Source of the DNA: an uncultured Prevotellaceae bacterium
Lineage (GTDB): Bacteria; Bacteroidota; Bacteroidia; Bacteroidales; Muribaculaceae
Direction: 5' to 3'
NCBI GenBank assembly: GCA_900318645.1
Contig: ONLH01000024.1
Span: forward strand, 1 to 52,629
Length of the DNA stretch: 52,629 nt
The notes beneath the pieces were generated by a model. The model saw only the letters and a list, made by a program, of their open reading frames with translations. It was not told the DNA's origin and ran no database searches. A program made the translations under genes and the position numbers. This document shows, in pieces, positions 34,701-41,766 of the stretch; position 1 is the stretch's first letter, and each line of letters opens with the position of its first letter.

Positions 34701-34805
34701 CGGCTCGCCGTCGCTCGACTGCGTCACCACACCTGTCACCACACGGGCCAGTCCCGGCAGCGACAAGAGGCTCAACAGCAGTAGCAGTAGTAACTGTTTT
34801 CTCAT
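31710..34805 (-). CDS. SusC/RagA-family TonB-linked outer-membrane transporter
   Basis: The start at ATG 34803-34805 gives 1031 residues; an extension to 34859 has no export signal. Signal peptide (1-21), carboxypeptidase-regulatory-like domain (about 22-100; VTGVVTQSSDGEPIIGASVKV), TonB-dependent plug (about 110-225; ALYGQEAGSGVIMITTKNG), and an outer-membrane barrel ending in an aromatic terminal strand (FNFTLKLSF). No N-terminal STN signalling domain is present, so anti-sigma-type sensing is not expected. It is the first gene of a minus-strand operon with SusD, two lipoproteins and GHL10. No dedicated regulator adjoins it in this window. Confidence 0.94.
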   Translation of the reverse strand: MRKQLLLLLLLSLLSLPGLARVVTGVVTQSSDGEPIIGASVKVHGTTRGTATDFDGRFSIEANDGDVLDVSYVGMNPKSVKIGPGQSVVNIALDENAQVLGEVVVTAMGQTQEKKKLNFAVQSLDEEQVTAGGSTNFANSLQGKVAGLQVSTGGSSPNSSTQVIIRAISSMNNSMSNEPLLIVDGMAYRGTASSLGDLNPNDIENITVLKGAAASALYGQEAGSGVIMITTKNGGRNGEINVNASATLEINTPYRVPKIQSTFIPGAKGMYKENMGSGGWGPYMGKDDQYYNNVDQFLKTGILQKYDVSVSGGTEKFSSYASLSYSDNQGIVPKDYRKQVNALIKGTYKPSDKVQIMLSANFMNRKSRGFGNSMSTIYNWGINKDMSDYRTLEGHVNWWAYYDHWENLLDTERINGAVSPYFGRYMDWSQTEGNRFLINGQISYEPIKNFVITGKMGYDKSYSMYDSYTVPRIYDGDLVDPNAEDVQTKLSDMQSKFGSYSFQPSRGSMLNMQLLATYQHTFAEDYTVSALYGLEYKERRGLEASIYNEHFKLGGEFYSFNNTDFTNGDLLIANRPTLYHSESNIYGHFGELRFDYKGMAQLSVTGRLDGSSRVRQSTKTTYFYPSVTAGIIFSELFHLSNDWFSYGKLRGNWAKVGKDCQAYLYTDTYKQWTLFPDGGYGVDPTVSRAVDLVPEMTKSWEIGADLRFFRNWTRLDIAYYSTTVDDQIVTVRVSPASGVILQTRNEGSLKNHGMEISLNQDIIKANDFSWTAMANFSFNRSKVLYLPNELTEIQGTQYGDIFPVARLHESSTGISGKDYVRDPDGNVICDENGYPIIDSAKGLYIGNREPDWLLGVGSTLRYKNASLSFLFDGRKGGDVVNVTGRSQITNGMSSLYDKYRNREYIIDGVQAVTGADGTVSYVKNTTPIVLDSYFINTYYSTVSSNFIEDGSYIRLSYVTLSYDVGKHFKRTWPVKGLTLTATGRNLLLLTKYRGNDPAVLAGTGGGTGSAGIDNYNVPSTRSFNFTLKLSF

Positions 34806-34867
34806 TGCAAATAGGTTTTTATTGATTAGGTAATAATAGTTTCTGAAACGGGTTACCATTTAAACTA

Positions 34868-34905
34868 CAAACATACACATTTTTTTTCAATCATTATATA
34901 TAATG
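34868..34905 (-). promoter_or_regulatory. susC promoter -7 element with upstream 14-bp palindrome
   Basis: TATGTTTG on the minus strand (34868-34875) fits TAnnTTTG; the perfect palindrome CATTATATATAATG (34892-34905) lies where the -33 element would be, so a repressor or activator site is plausible. Confidence 0.5.
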
Positions 34906-34955
34906 TGCGTTTTTAACACTCAAAACTCCAAAATTTTTGATTCAACAACAACTTT

Positions 34956-35426
34956 TCAGTAATTTTTACATATTAAACCAAAGAAATTTACTTCCTTGCG
35001 GATCAGCCGTACAATCCTGGTGCCCTCGGCATTGAGGATGACGACCGAGACGCAGAAGGCGAAGTGCTTGAAGTCCTGGCACACACCGAGGAAGTATGAG
35101 GGCAAGGCGTTGTCGAGCAGGAAGTCCTCGACCTCCCGCTTGACATCGCCGCCACACGAGTCGGTGTTGTACTGCAGCCCGCTGCCGTAGCACACCTCGG
35201 GATTGAACATCTGACAGGTGGCGAGGGTCCCGTCACTCTCGATGAGGTTGATGATGTGGTACGGCATGTTGTTATCGCTTCCCCATGGGATGTAGGACAG
35301 CGATTTATCGATGATCGTCGGCACGATGTCCACGTCTTCCTTGAACACCTTGCCGCTGTCGGTCTTGAAAGCGGCCGATGCGTTGAGCACCGGGATGGTT
35401 TCTACACTATTAAAATTTAACTCCAT
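34956..35426 (-). pseudogene. Truncated phage portal-like gene (N-terminal fragment)
   Basis: A 156-codon frame. Residues about 1-145 resemble the N-terminus of portal proteins of Bacteroidetes phages (ALF by memory: SYIPWG.DN.MPY.II.LIESD.TLATC..FN.EVCYGSGLQYN). After RLIRKE the frame continues for a few codons of AT-rich sequence and stops, so at least two thirds of a normal portal protein is missing. The DNA of the coding part is GC-rich, the flanks are AT-rich. No terminase, capsid or tail gene follows. The start codon lies in a long hairpin (35421-35461). The portal call is moderate; truncation is inference from the abrupt change of composition and length. Confidence 0.55.
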
Positions 35427-35461
35427 AATCTCGCGGTTTAAGTTTCCGCAAAATTATGGAG
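35421..35461 (-). repeat. 41-bp inverted repeat containing the start codon of the portal-like gene
   Basis: CTCCATAAT (35421-35429) pairs with ATTATGGAG (35453-35461) and GCGG (35433-35436) with CCGC (35446-35449), leaving a 9-base loop. The initiator ATG (35424-35426) lies in the outer stem, so the RNA could hide it. Confidence 0.8.
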
Positions 35462-35547
35462 CCTATTTGGTTGTCTAAAAGACAATATACTTGCCCATGA
35501 AATCAGGTAATCCGAGGTTCATCAACAAAAGATAGCGCCATGGATAT

Positions 35548-36372
35548 TTACTTATTCTCAAGTCCAACTAATTCTATAGTGAAAAATAAATCCTCATTGG
35601 GACTAATTACTCCTTCCAAACCTTCTACTCCAAAGCCTTCAGACGATGGAATTAAAATTGACCATTTTGAACCGACGGACATGTTTTTAACTGCCGAGGC
35701 AAATCCAGAGATAGTATGTTGTAAGTTAAAAGTAATAGTTTTTCCTTCGCTATCATCATATTCTCTTCCATCTGAATGATAAGCAGTATAAATGACCTTT
35801 ACAAGCTGGTTTTCGTTTACGATTGGACCTGTTCCTTCCTTAAGGATTTTATAAAGAACACCATTGCTATATGGCAATTCAATGAAGCCTCTATTGATTG
35901 CCTCAGTCCTAGCTTTTGCGTTATTTTGAGATATCTCTTGTTGTGTTAGGGGCCTATAGTATTTTGCCCATTTTGCATATGACTCTCCCACAGTTTCAGG
36001 AATAATATTCTTCATCTCAACATAATCAGAGTAATCATCAGAGTCAATGACATCCCCATTTTTGCGATAAAGGGCGTATTGAATTGTTCCAATCTTTGAC
36101 CAGTCGTCTGAAAATGCATATAAAATTTTCTCCTCAAAAGGAGTATACTTTCTGTTTCCTTTTCTATCGGCTCTTGCAGCTTGTGTATCATATGTTATTT
36201 TAACCCAAGCTGTATATGAATACCTATAGTGGCTTACTTTATTAACCTTCTTGTAAAGATAATATGTCCTACCACCATTAGTAAACATTTTATACCAATT
36301 CTGAGCACTAGCCTGAAATGGAATCAAAAGGAATAGAAATATAAGAATAATTATATACTTAGCTTTTTTCAT
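35548..36372 (-). CDS. Secreted FKBP-type peptidyl-prolyl isomerase with adhesin-E-like N-terminal domain
   Basis: The start at ATG 36370-36372 gives 274 residues; three further codons upstream begin with TTG. Signal peptide (1-24, FQASAQ). Residues about 25-135 resemble the surface-adhesin E fold (W..... YYLYKKVNKV......WVKITYDTQ..., IQYALYRKNGDVIDS, IIPETVGESYAKWAKYY); residues about 160-274 are an FKBP domain with YKILKEGTGP, V.YTAYHSDGREYDDS, and the closing DLFFTIELVGL strand. FKBPs speed proline isomerisation in periplasmic or surface protein folding; the tail of the motif lacks some usual aromatic binding residues, so activity is not certain. The gene is AT-rich and lies between phage-like remnants. 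Confidence 0.8.
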   Translation of the reverse strand: MKKAKYIIILIFLFLLIPFQASAQNWYKMFTNGGRTYYLYKKVNKVSHYRYSYTAWVKITYDTQAARADRKGNRKYTPFEEKILYAFSDDWSKIGTIQYALYRKNGDVIDSDDYSDYVEMKNIIPETVGESYAKWAKYYRPLTQQEISQNNAKARTEAINRGFIELPYSNGVLYKILKEGTGPIVNENQLVKVIYTAYHSDGREYDDSEGKTITFNLQHTISGFASAVKNMSVGSKWSILIPSSEGFGVEGLEGVISPNEDLFFTIELVGLENK

Positions 36373-36420
36373 ATTTGCCAATAATTTAACTCCTGTTTTT
36401 TGATATTATAATGAATATCA

Positions 36421-36428
36421 CAAAAGTA
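36421..36428 (-). promoter_or_regulatory. -7 element of the FKBP gene
   Basis: TACTTTTG on the minus strand matches TAnnTTTG and lies 49 bases before the ATG; a CTTG is 22 bp upstream. Confidence 0.5.
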
Positions 36429-36456
36429 CAAATTATTTATTATATAAGACCAAGTA

Positions 36457-36690
36457 TTATAAAAAAACTTCCAGGCCGTTAATCTCGAAAATGCAGCAGA
36501 TGCGGGCCTGGCGTATCTGGTGCGAGTCGAGCAGCTTGAACTGCTGGGTGCCCTGGTAGAAGTTGTAGCGCAGGGGGATGCAGTTGCGCCAGCACTGGAT
36601 CTCCCCGCTCTTGGTCCAGAGCTTGATATCAACCGGGTCTCCGGCCTTGAGCAACCTGCGAAGGGTGCTGATGTGGATACTTTGTGCCAT
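36457..36690 (-). CDS. Small phage-type protein, unknown function
   Basis: A 77-residue protein starting MAQSIHISTLRRLLKAG (ATG 36688-36690); a longer frame begins at 36714 but overlaps the upstream gene's end. The text LWTKSGEIQCWRNCIPLRYN and the C-terminal ICCIFEINGLEVFL suggest a compact beta protein. I do not recognise the family. It follows the next gene by four bases and shares its GC-rich composition, which fits an operon from a mobile element; the portal-like fragment on the other side of the FKBP gene may have been the next member. No signal peptide. Confidence 0.6.
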   Translation of the reverse strand: MAQSIHISTLRRLLKAGDPVDIKLWTKSGEIQCWRNCIPLRYNFYQGTQQFKLLDSHQIRQARICCIFEINGLEVFL

Positions 36691-36694
36691 AGGT

Positions 36695-36919
36695 CTATTG
36701 GAATGAGGGGTCAAACTGCTCAGTGAAGATGCGGTCGTGATCCACTGACAGGTAGTCTGTCGGCAGATACGTCCGCCTGTCTTGGTACTGATAGGTGAAC
36801 TTCACGGTGTTGAGTTCACCGTCCGCGTCGCTGATCTCGCAGGTCGGCTCGGTGATGAGCACAATCGGCATGCCTTGCGGAGTGTAACCCTGCGAGAAGT
36901 CGGTGCGCTTGGTCGCCAT
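36695..36919 (-). CDS. Small phage-type protein, unknown function
   Basis: A 74-residue protein starting MATKRTDFSQGYTPQ (ATG 36917-36919; GTG two codons earlier also possible). The body is acidic and beta-like (ITEPTCEISDADGELNTVKFTYQYQDRRTYLPTDYL). No family recognised and no export signal. It precedes the next small gene by four bases. Together with the portal-like fragment these look like the left-over of one structural gene cluster of a phage or related element. Confidence 0.55.
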   Translation of the reverse strand: MATKRTDFSQGYTPQGMPIVLITEPTCEISDADGELNTVKFTYQYQDRRTYLPTDYLSVDHDRIFTEQFDPSFQ

Positions 36920-36996
36920 GCACACGTCATGGGACTAGAATAGCCAAGACTATTATATCATCCGTTGGCATCACAATGATGTGGCATCACTAGATC

Positions 36997-37034
36997 AAAT
37001 AAGAGAGCCTGGATTTCTCCAAGCTCTCTTATTT
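36997..37034 (-). terminator. Hairpin terminator of the GH20 gene
   Basis: AAATAAGAGAGC and GCTCTCTTATTT (12 bp) with additional GGA/TCC pairing inside. It starts 18 bases after the GH20 stop and could act in both directions. Confidence 0.75.
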
Positions 37035-37052
37035 AGTTTTTCCACTTCGGCG

Positions 37053-39530
37053 TTACTTGAACAGGTATGTCGTCACACTCTCGTGGCCCAGGTAGAAGGC
37101 TTTGGCCTTGATGACCTGGGGCTGAGTTTTGATGGAGACGGGGGCCGTCCAGCGGGGTGAGGCGATGGTGGGCTCGCTGCCGTCGAGGGTGTAAGTCACC
37201 AGCTCGTCAGGATACTGGGTATTGATGAGCAGTTTGCCGTCTTCGAACTTGATGCCCGGAGGTCCCACACGGAAGTTGAAGCCCATGTTCTTCAACAGCG
37301 GCAACTCACGGGTACCGATCTTGAGGTTATACTGGTGACGAGCCTCATTATAGGCCTTGAGGTCGGTCAAATCCTTGCTCCACTCGGGAATAGCGGTCCA
37401 AGCACGCTCGCTCACACCCATCATCTTGGGCAGTAACAAATACTGCACCTCATCAAATGAGCGCAGGGTCTCGCCCCACAACTGAGCCTGCACACCGATG
37501 ACATTCTCGGGCTTCTCCAGTTTTGCTTTACCATCACCTGCGGTGGTGATGTTGATGGGGGTGCCATCCACATTGGTGCGGGCAGTGGCGTAGATGTTGG
37601 CAGGCAATGCACTCCAAGCGTCAAATTCATCTACCTTGCCACCCCAGTGCAGTCCCTGCTCATTCTGATGCCAGCTGTAAGCCATATCCATATAGAAGTT
37701 GGTCACGTTGGACAGGATGACAGGATAGCCGTCATTAGCCAAACGGTAGGGCACATCGGCTCGTGAGCCCACGGTACTCCAAGCATTCACGCCAGCGACA
37801 CGGGGAGCCACCACAGCGTTAAATTCAGGCTTGTGATCCAGCGCCACTTCCTGCCAACCCTCGATTTTAATATTACGGAGGGCAAGCAATTCACTGATGC
37901 GCTTGACGTAGTACTCGCTCACCTCATGCTGGCTCGACAGGTGTTCACGCTGCATGAGTGCCTGCACATCGGGGCTCTTGGACCAGGCGTTGTTGGGCAC
38001 CTCGTCGCCGCCCAAGTGGACGATTTCGAGTTTGAGGCCAGCCTCCTTGTACATCAACTGCAGTTCACCAACTACACGGTCAATGAAGCGGTAAACGTCG
38101 TCACTGGCGACATTGAGCACATTGTCATGGTAGCTCTGGGCCGAGGTATAGACACTCTCGTTCTTCTCGTCCCACAAGCGGAACTGCTCGGCCGTGGGAT
38201 TACTCATGGCACGGTTCTTCATGGCCACGATAGCGGCACGGGCATGTCCAGGAGTCTCAATCTCGGGAATGATGCGGATGCCACGATGCCAGGCATAGCG
38301 CAGCAATTCAATAAACTCGGCACGGGTGAGGTAACCATTGGCACACTGCGACAAGTCATCGGGATTGCCGTTGCCGTCAAATATCTGCGCCAAGTAACCC
38401 TTCTCGTCGAGGGTGGCGCCACGACGGGCTGCTACCTGCGTCAGTTCGGGGAAACCGGGAATTTCCAGTCTCCATGCCTCGTCATCGGTGAAATGGAACT
38501 GGATGACATTAAACTTATAGTAGGCTAGCAGATCAATGAAACGCTTCATTTTATCGGCATTGACCACATAGTTGCGGGCGATATCGAGCATCACACCACG
38601 GTAGCCAAAGTCGGGCCAGTCAATGACGAAGCAATTCTGCAGGCGGTGGCCCTTGCTATGGTCCAACGCGGCAATCAAGGTCTTCACACCGTTCATCAAG
38701 GCAGCTTGGGTCCTGCCCAGGATAGTGATTTTACCATTATGTACGCGCAGGCTGTAATACTCACGGTTGTCGCTCAATTTCTTGTCTAACAACAGTTGAA
38801 TTACAGTACCCTGGCCACTGGTATTATAGATACCGCGCTTCTTCAACTCATTGGTCAGCAGATTTTTGGCACGGCGATAACCACCCCACTGGAAGAATTT
38901 ACCGGTCTTGATGGTGACGATGCTGCCCACCTGGGTAAAACCTTCCTCAATATCGACCTGCTTGGGAGCGGGGAAGATGTCATAGTCGTTGCCCGTATAA
39001 CCATCGCCGAAGCCGTTGATGGCCTCGTTGTAGCTGTACATGTAGTTACCGTCAGGGTAATCCTTGTGGTCACGCCACTGGCCAGGTTTGTCAAGCGGAG
39101 CACAGTTAATATTCACAGCAATGGGATGAGCCATATCTCCACCCATCACCACGTGACCTCCTGCAGGCACATAGTTCTTGTTGACCAACGCGCCGCCCAT
39201 CACCAGGTCAACTACCAGCGAGTCGCCAGCAGCGAGAGCCTTGTAATTGGCATTAGGCTTGACACGGTAATAGGTTGTAGAAATTTCTTCTACATCTACC
39301 GGACATCCAGCGGGCAAAACCACCGAGCGCGAGAACTGGTTAAAAAAGAACTGCCAGTCACTGCCCAAGGTCTGCTTGGAGACGTTCTTGATAACAAAGC
39401 GGGAACTGTAATTGCCAGCCGCCGTGTTGTTTTGACCCATCTGCCAATCCACGGCAATCGGGGACTGGGCGCTCAACGTCATGGCACCCAACATGCTCAA
39501 TAGTAGCGTTATTAACTTGATTCTCTTCAT
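37053..39530 (-). CDS. Beta-N-acetylhexosaminidase, GH20
   Basis: An 825-residue exported enzyme: signal peptide (1-21), a chitobiase-type N-terminal beta domain (about 25-150; AVDWQMGQNNTAAGNY), a GH20b-like domain (about 180-295), the catalytic GH20 barrel (about 305-680) with GYRGVMLDIARN, QFHFTDDEAWRLEI, PEIETPGHA, the catalytic Asp-Glu pair 509-510 in HLGGDE, and a C-terminal module with TLDGSEPT (about 740-825). It removes terminal GlcNAc or GalNAc from host glycans or chitin fragments. Its start codon overlaps the stop of the phosphatase gene in ATGA, so it is translated from the same message. Confidence 0.95.
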   Translation of the reverse strand: MKRIKLITLLLSMLGAMTLSAQSPIAVDWQMGQNNTAAGNYSSRFVIKNVSKQTLGSDWQFFFNQFSRSVVLPAGCPVDVEEISTTYYRVKPNANYKALAAGDSLVVDLVMGGALVNKNYVPAGGHVVMGGDMAHPIAVNINCAPLDKPGQWRDHKDYPDGNYMYSYNEAINGFGDGYTGNDYDIFPAPKQVDIEEGFTQVGSIVTIKTGKFFQWGGYRRAKNLLTNELKKRGIYNTSGQGTVIQLLLDKKLSDNREYYSLRVHNGKITILGRTQAALMNGVKTLIAALDHSKGHRLQNCFVIDWPDFGYRGVMLDIARNYVVNADKMKRFIDLLAYYKFNVIQFHFTDDEAWRLEIPGFPELTQVAARRGATLDEKGYLAQIFDGNGNPDDLSQCANGYLTRAEFIELLRYAWHRGIRIIPEIETPGHARAAIVAMKNRAMSNPTAEQFRLWDEKNESVYTSAQSYHDNVLNVASDDVYRFIDRVVGELQLMYKEAGLKLEIVHLGGDEVPNNAWSKSPDVQALMQREHLSSQHEVSEYYVKRISELLALRNIKIEGWQEVALDHKPEFNAVVAPRVAGVNAWSTVGSRADVPYRLANDGYPVILSNVTNFYMDMAYSWHQNEQGLHWGGKVDEFDAWSALPANIYATARTNVDGTPINITTAGDGKAKLEKPENVIGVQAQLWGETLRSFDEVQYLLLPKMMGVSERAWTAIPEWSKDLTDLKAYNEARHQYNLKIGTRELPLLKNMGFNFRVGPPGIKFEDGKLLINTQYPDELVTYTLDGSEPTIASPRWTAPVSIKTQPQVIKAKAFYLGHESVTTYLFK

Positions 39531-40027
39531 TTTACTATATTGTTTTGTTCTATTATTCTGTCAAGCAAGTTGTCGCAGGCATCCTCCAGCAGGTCGAGCA
39601 CCAACTCAAAACCCTCGCTGCCCTCATAGTAGGGATCGGGCACATGGTCATAGTTAGGATACTGACGGATGTAGTCGCCCATCATCACCACCTTGTCTTG
39701 TTGCTCCAGAGTCATGGCCAGGTTGCACAAGTCATCAACATTGGAGGCATCCATGCCAACAATCAGGTCAAAGTCCTCAAAATCACTTGACTGCACTTTG
39801 CGGGCACGATGGGTCAATTCATAACCACGAGGTCGGGCATGAACACGCATTCGCTTGTCGGGCAGGTCACCGATGTGCCAACCACCAATACCTGCCGAGT
39901 CAATGTAGAAGCGGTCTGTCAAGCCCCGCTCATCCACCATCGCTTGCATCACCGCCTGGGCCGCCGGAGACCGGCAAATGTTGCCCAGACAGATGAAAAG
40001 CACGTTATATTTTCCTGTCTTACTCAT
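39527..40027 (-). CDS. Low-molecular-weight protein tyrosine phosphatase
   Basis: A 166-residue protein of normal family length. The P-loop CLGNICRS (Cys13 nucleophile, Arg19) is followed by SP..Q, and the general-acid loop DPYYEG lies near residue 128; the N-terminus VLFICLGN is typical. Cytoplasmic enzymes of this family remove phosphate from phosphotyrosine and, in polysaccharide loci, control Wzc-type kinases; here no kinase or exopolysaccharide gene is nearby. It shares a message with the GH20 gene by an ATGA overlap, an unusual pairing. A -7 element (40058-40065) precedes it. Confidence 0.93.
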   Translation of the reverse strand: MSKTGKYNVLFICLGNICRSPAAQAVMQAMVDERGLTDRFYIDSAGIGGWHIGDLPDKRMRVHARPRGYELTHRARKVQSSDFEDFDLIVGMDASNVDDLCNLAMTLEQQDKVVMMGDYIRQYPNYDHVPDPYYEGSEGFELVLDLLEDACDNLLDRIIEQNNIVK

Positions 40028-40057
40028 TTTGAAGGTGCAATATTACAAAAAAAGTAG

Positions 40058-40065
40058 CAAATTTA
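40058..40065 (-). promoter_or_regulatory. -7 element of the phosphatase-GH20 operon
   Basis: TAAATTTG on the minus strand, 31 bases before the start codon at 40027; no clear -33 element. Confidence 0.5.
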
Positions 40066-40100
40066 ATGCTTGAGAAGAAGGATTTTTCATTATTAATGTG

Positions 40101-40108
40101 TATCTTTG
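40101..40108 (+). promoter_or_regulatory. -7 element of the DUF5715-HAD operon
   Basis: TATCTTTG on the plus strand, 36 bases before the ATG at 40144; divergent from the phosphatase promoter. Confidence 0.55.
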
Positions 40109-40143
40109 CTTGCTGAAACAAGAAAAGACTATTCATAGTATAG

Positions 40144-40902
40144 ATGAACCTGAACATCTTACGCCTGCTGCCACTGCTGTTGCTGATGGGACTTGCCCTA
40201 GCAAGTGCCACATCCTGCGGCCGCTGCAGCAGGGGAGAGCAACAAGATACCACGGCATGGGACTACAAGGCACCACCAGCCATGCCAATCAACCGCAGCA
40301 TCACTGGCGACAGCATGGGACTCATCTCCGATGCTGATATTCATCGTCTACCCACTTACATCGAGCAACGTCCCCTCAAGGAAATCTTCAACGACAGCAA
40401 CGCGCTGCAACTTGTCGCCGCCGAACAGAACGGCTTCAAGCCCGTTACCAGCCTGCGCGATGCCTATCATATCGACCGACCGTTGATCAGGATTTTCTCC
40501 TGTGATGCCTATATGCTTGATGACCTGAGTGCATCGGTGCCCTATCTGGTACCTAAAGCGGCACAACTGCTTAAGGAAATCGGCTATGCCTTCCAGGACA
40601 GTGTCAAGAAACGCGGGGGCAAGGCCTACCGCATCAAGGTGACCAGTGTGACCCGCACCGACTACAGCGTGTCCAAACTCATGCGCCGCAACCGTTCAGC
40701 AACCGAAAACTCCTGCCACCGCTATGGCACCACGGTAGATATCAGTTGGGTAAAGTTTGACTGTCTGGACCCAAGCATGGTGGTCTCGCTTGAGGACTTG
40801 AAGAATATCCTCGCCGAGGTCGTGCAGGATTTCCGTAAGCGAGGCCTTTGCTATGCTATCTTTGAACGCAAGTCAGGATGCCTGCACATCACCGTTAGAT
40901 AG
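40144..40902 (+). CDS. DUF5715 family lipoprotein
   Basis: A 252-residue protein with a hydrophobic signal (about 5-22) and a lipobox-like ATSC with Cys25. The C-terminal half carries RIKVTSVTRTDYSVSKLMRRNRSATENSCHRYGTTVDISW, characteristic of DUF5715, a family whose conserved His/Asp pattern (H-x-x-G-x-x-x-D) recalls M15-type murein D-Ala-D-Ala peptidases. A peptidoglycan-directed role on the periplasmic side is inference. The gene starts a plus-strand pair with the HAD phosphatase, 38 bases apart. Confidence 0.85.
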   Translation: MNLNILRLLPLLLLMGLALASATSCGRCSRGEQQDTTAWDYKAPPAMPINRSITGDSMGLISDADIHRLPTYIEQRPLKEIFNDSNALQLVAAEQNGFKPVTSLRDAYHIDRPLIRIFSCDAYMLDDLSASVPYLVPKAAQLLKEIGYAFQDSVKKRGGKAYRIKVTSVTRTDYSVSKLMRRNRSATENSCHRYGTTVDISWVKFDCLDPSMVVSLEDLKNILAEVVQDFRKRGLCYAIFERKSGCLHITVR

Positions 40903-40940
40903 AAAACATTAAGATCACATTTTATATAAATTCCAAACCA

Positions 40941-41681
40941 ATGACCTTACAACAGACGATAGCCGAGCACCTGAAATATACAGGGCAAAAAGGCTTAGAC
41001 ATCAGCGCTGCACTCATTGACTGTGACGGCGTACTCTATGATTCAATGAAGTACCACACCCAAGCATGGGTGAAACTCATGAAGAAGAACGGCATCAAGT
41101 GTACACGCGACGAGTTCTACGAGATGGAAGGAATGACCGGCAGCGAAATCATCAAGATGAAATTCAAGACCGGAGCCGGCAAGAACATCACCGACGACGA
41201 GGCACATGCCCTGTATGGCGTGAAGACCCGTTACTTCCGTGAACTGGGTGAGGCTCCCGTGATGCCCGGTGCCGTGCGCGTGCTCGAAGCGCTCAAGGAT
41301 GCAGACGTGCAACGTGTGCTGGTGACCGGCTCTCAGCAGGACACCTTGCTGGAACGCATTGAGAAGGATTTCCCAGGACTCTTCGGCGAAGTGAAGGTAA
41401 CAGGACATGACGTGCGCAAGGGTAAACCCAACCCCGAACCCTTCCTCAAAGCCATGGCTAAGGCTGAGAAGAAACCCAACCAGTGCCTCGTCATCGAGAA
41501 TGCTCCCCTCGGCGTCCAGGCAGCCCATGCCGCAGGCTGTTTCACCATCGGCGTGACCACGGGCCCCATCCCCGAGAAAGACCTCTACAAGGCTGGTGCC
41601 GACCTTGTCTATAAGAACATGGACGAGTTGGCTGCTGCACTGCCCTCGCTGCTTGTAGCATTGTCGCTCGTCAAAGCTTAA
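40941..41681 (+). CDS. HAD-superfamily phosphatase, beta-phosphoglucomutase-like
   Basis: A 246-residue cytoplasmic protein. HAD motifs in order: LIDCDGVLYDS (nucleophile Asp and acid Asp), VTGS (motif II), the Lys in RKGKPNPEPF (motif III), and LVIENAPLGVQAAHAAG (motif IV; the usual second Asp position reads Asn). The alpha-helical cap (about 40-110) fits class C1, as in beta-phosphoglucomutase and sugar-phosphate phosphatases. It likely dephosphorylates a sugar phosphate; the substrate is not predictable. Motif IV with ENAP recurs in some family members, so it need not be inactive. Followed by a large hairpin, then aroB. Confidence 0.9.
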   Translation: MTLQQTIAEHLKYTGQKGLDISAALIDCDGVLYDSMKYHTQAWVKLMKKNGIKCTRDEFYEMEGMTGSEIIKMKFKTGAGKNITDDEAHALYGVKTRYFRELGEAPVMPGAVRVLEALKDADVQRVLVTGSQQDTLLERIEKDFPGLFGEVKVTGHDVRKGKPNPEPFLKAMAKAEKKPNQCLVIENAPLGVQAAHAAGCFTIGVTTGPIPEKDLYKAGADLVYKNMDELAAALPSLLVALSLVKA

Positions 41682-41686
41682 ATATA

Positions 41687-41763
41687 AACTACGAATTGAT
41701 AAACTACGAATTATACAAATCAGCAGCCTCTTTCTTGATTTGTGTAATTCGTAGTTTTTTTTG
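41687..41763 (+). terminator. Large terminator-like hairpin made of heptamer words, abutting aroB
   Basis: About five 7-bp words (AACTACG, AATTGAT, AACTACG, AATTATA, CAAATCA, one extra base) are followed by an inverted set at 41736-41756 (TGATTTG, TGTAATT, CGTAGTT) and eight Ts. The 21-bp stem plus T-run fits a terminator; the T-run ends four bases before the aroB ATG at 41767. Confidence 0.85.
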
Positions 41764-41766
41764 ATT

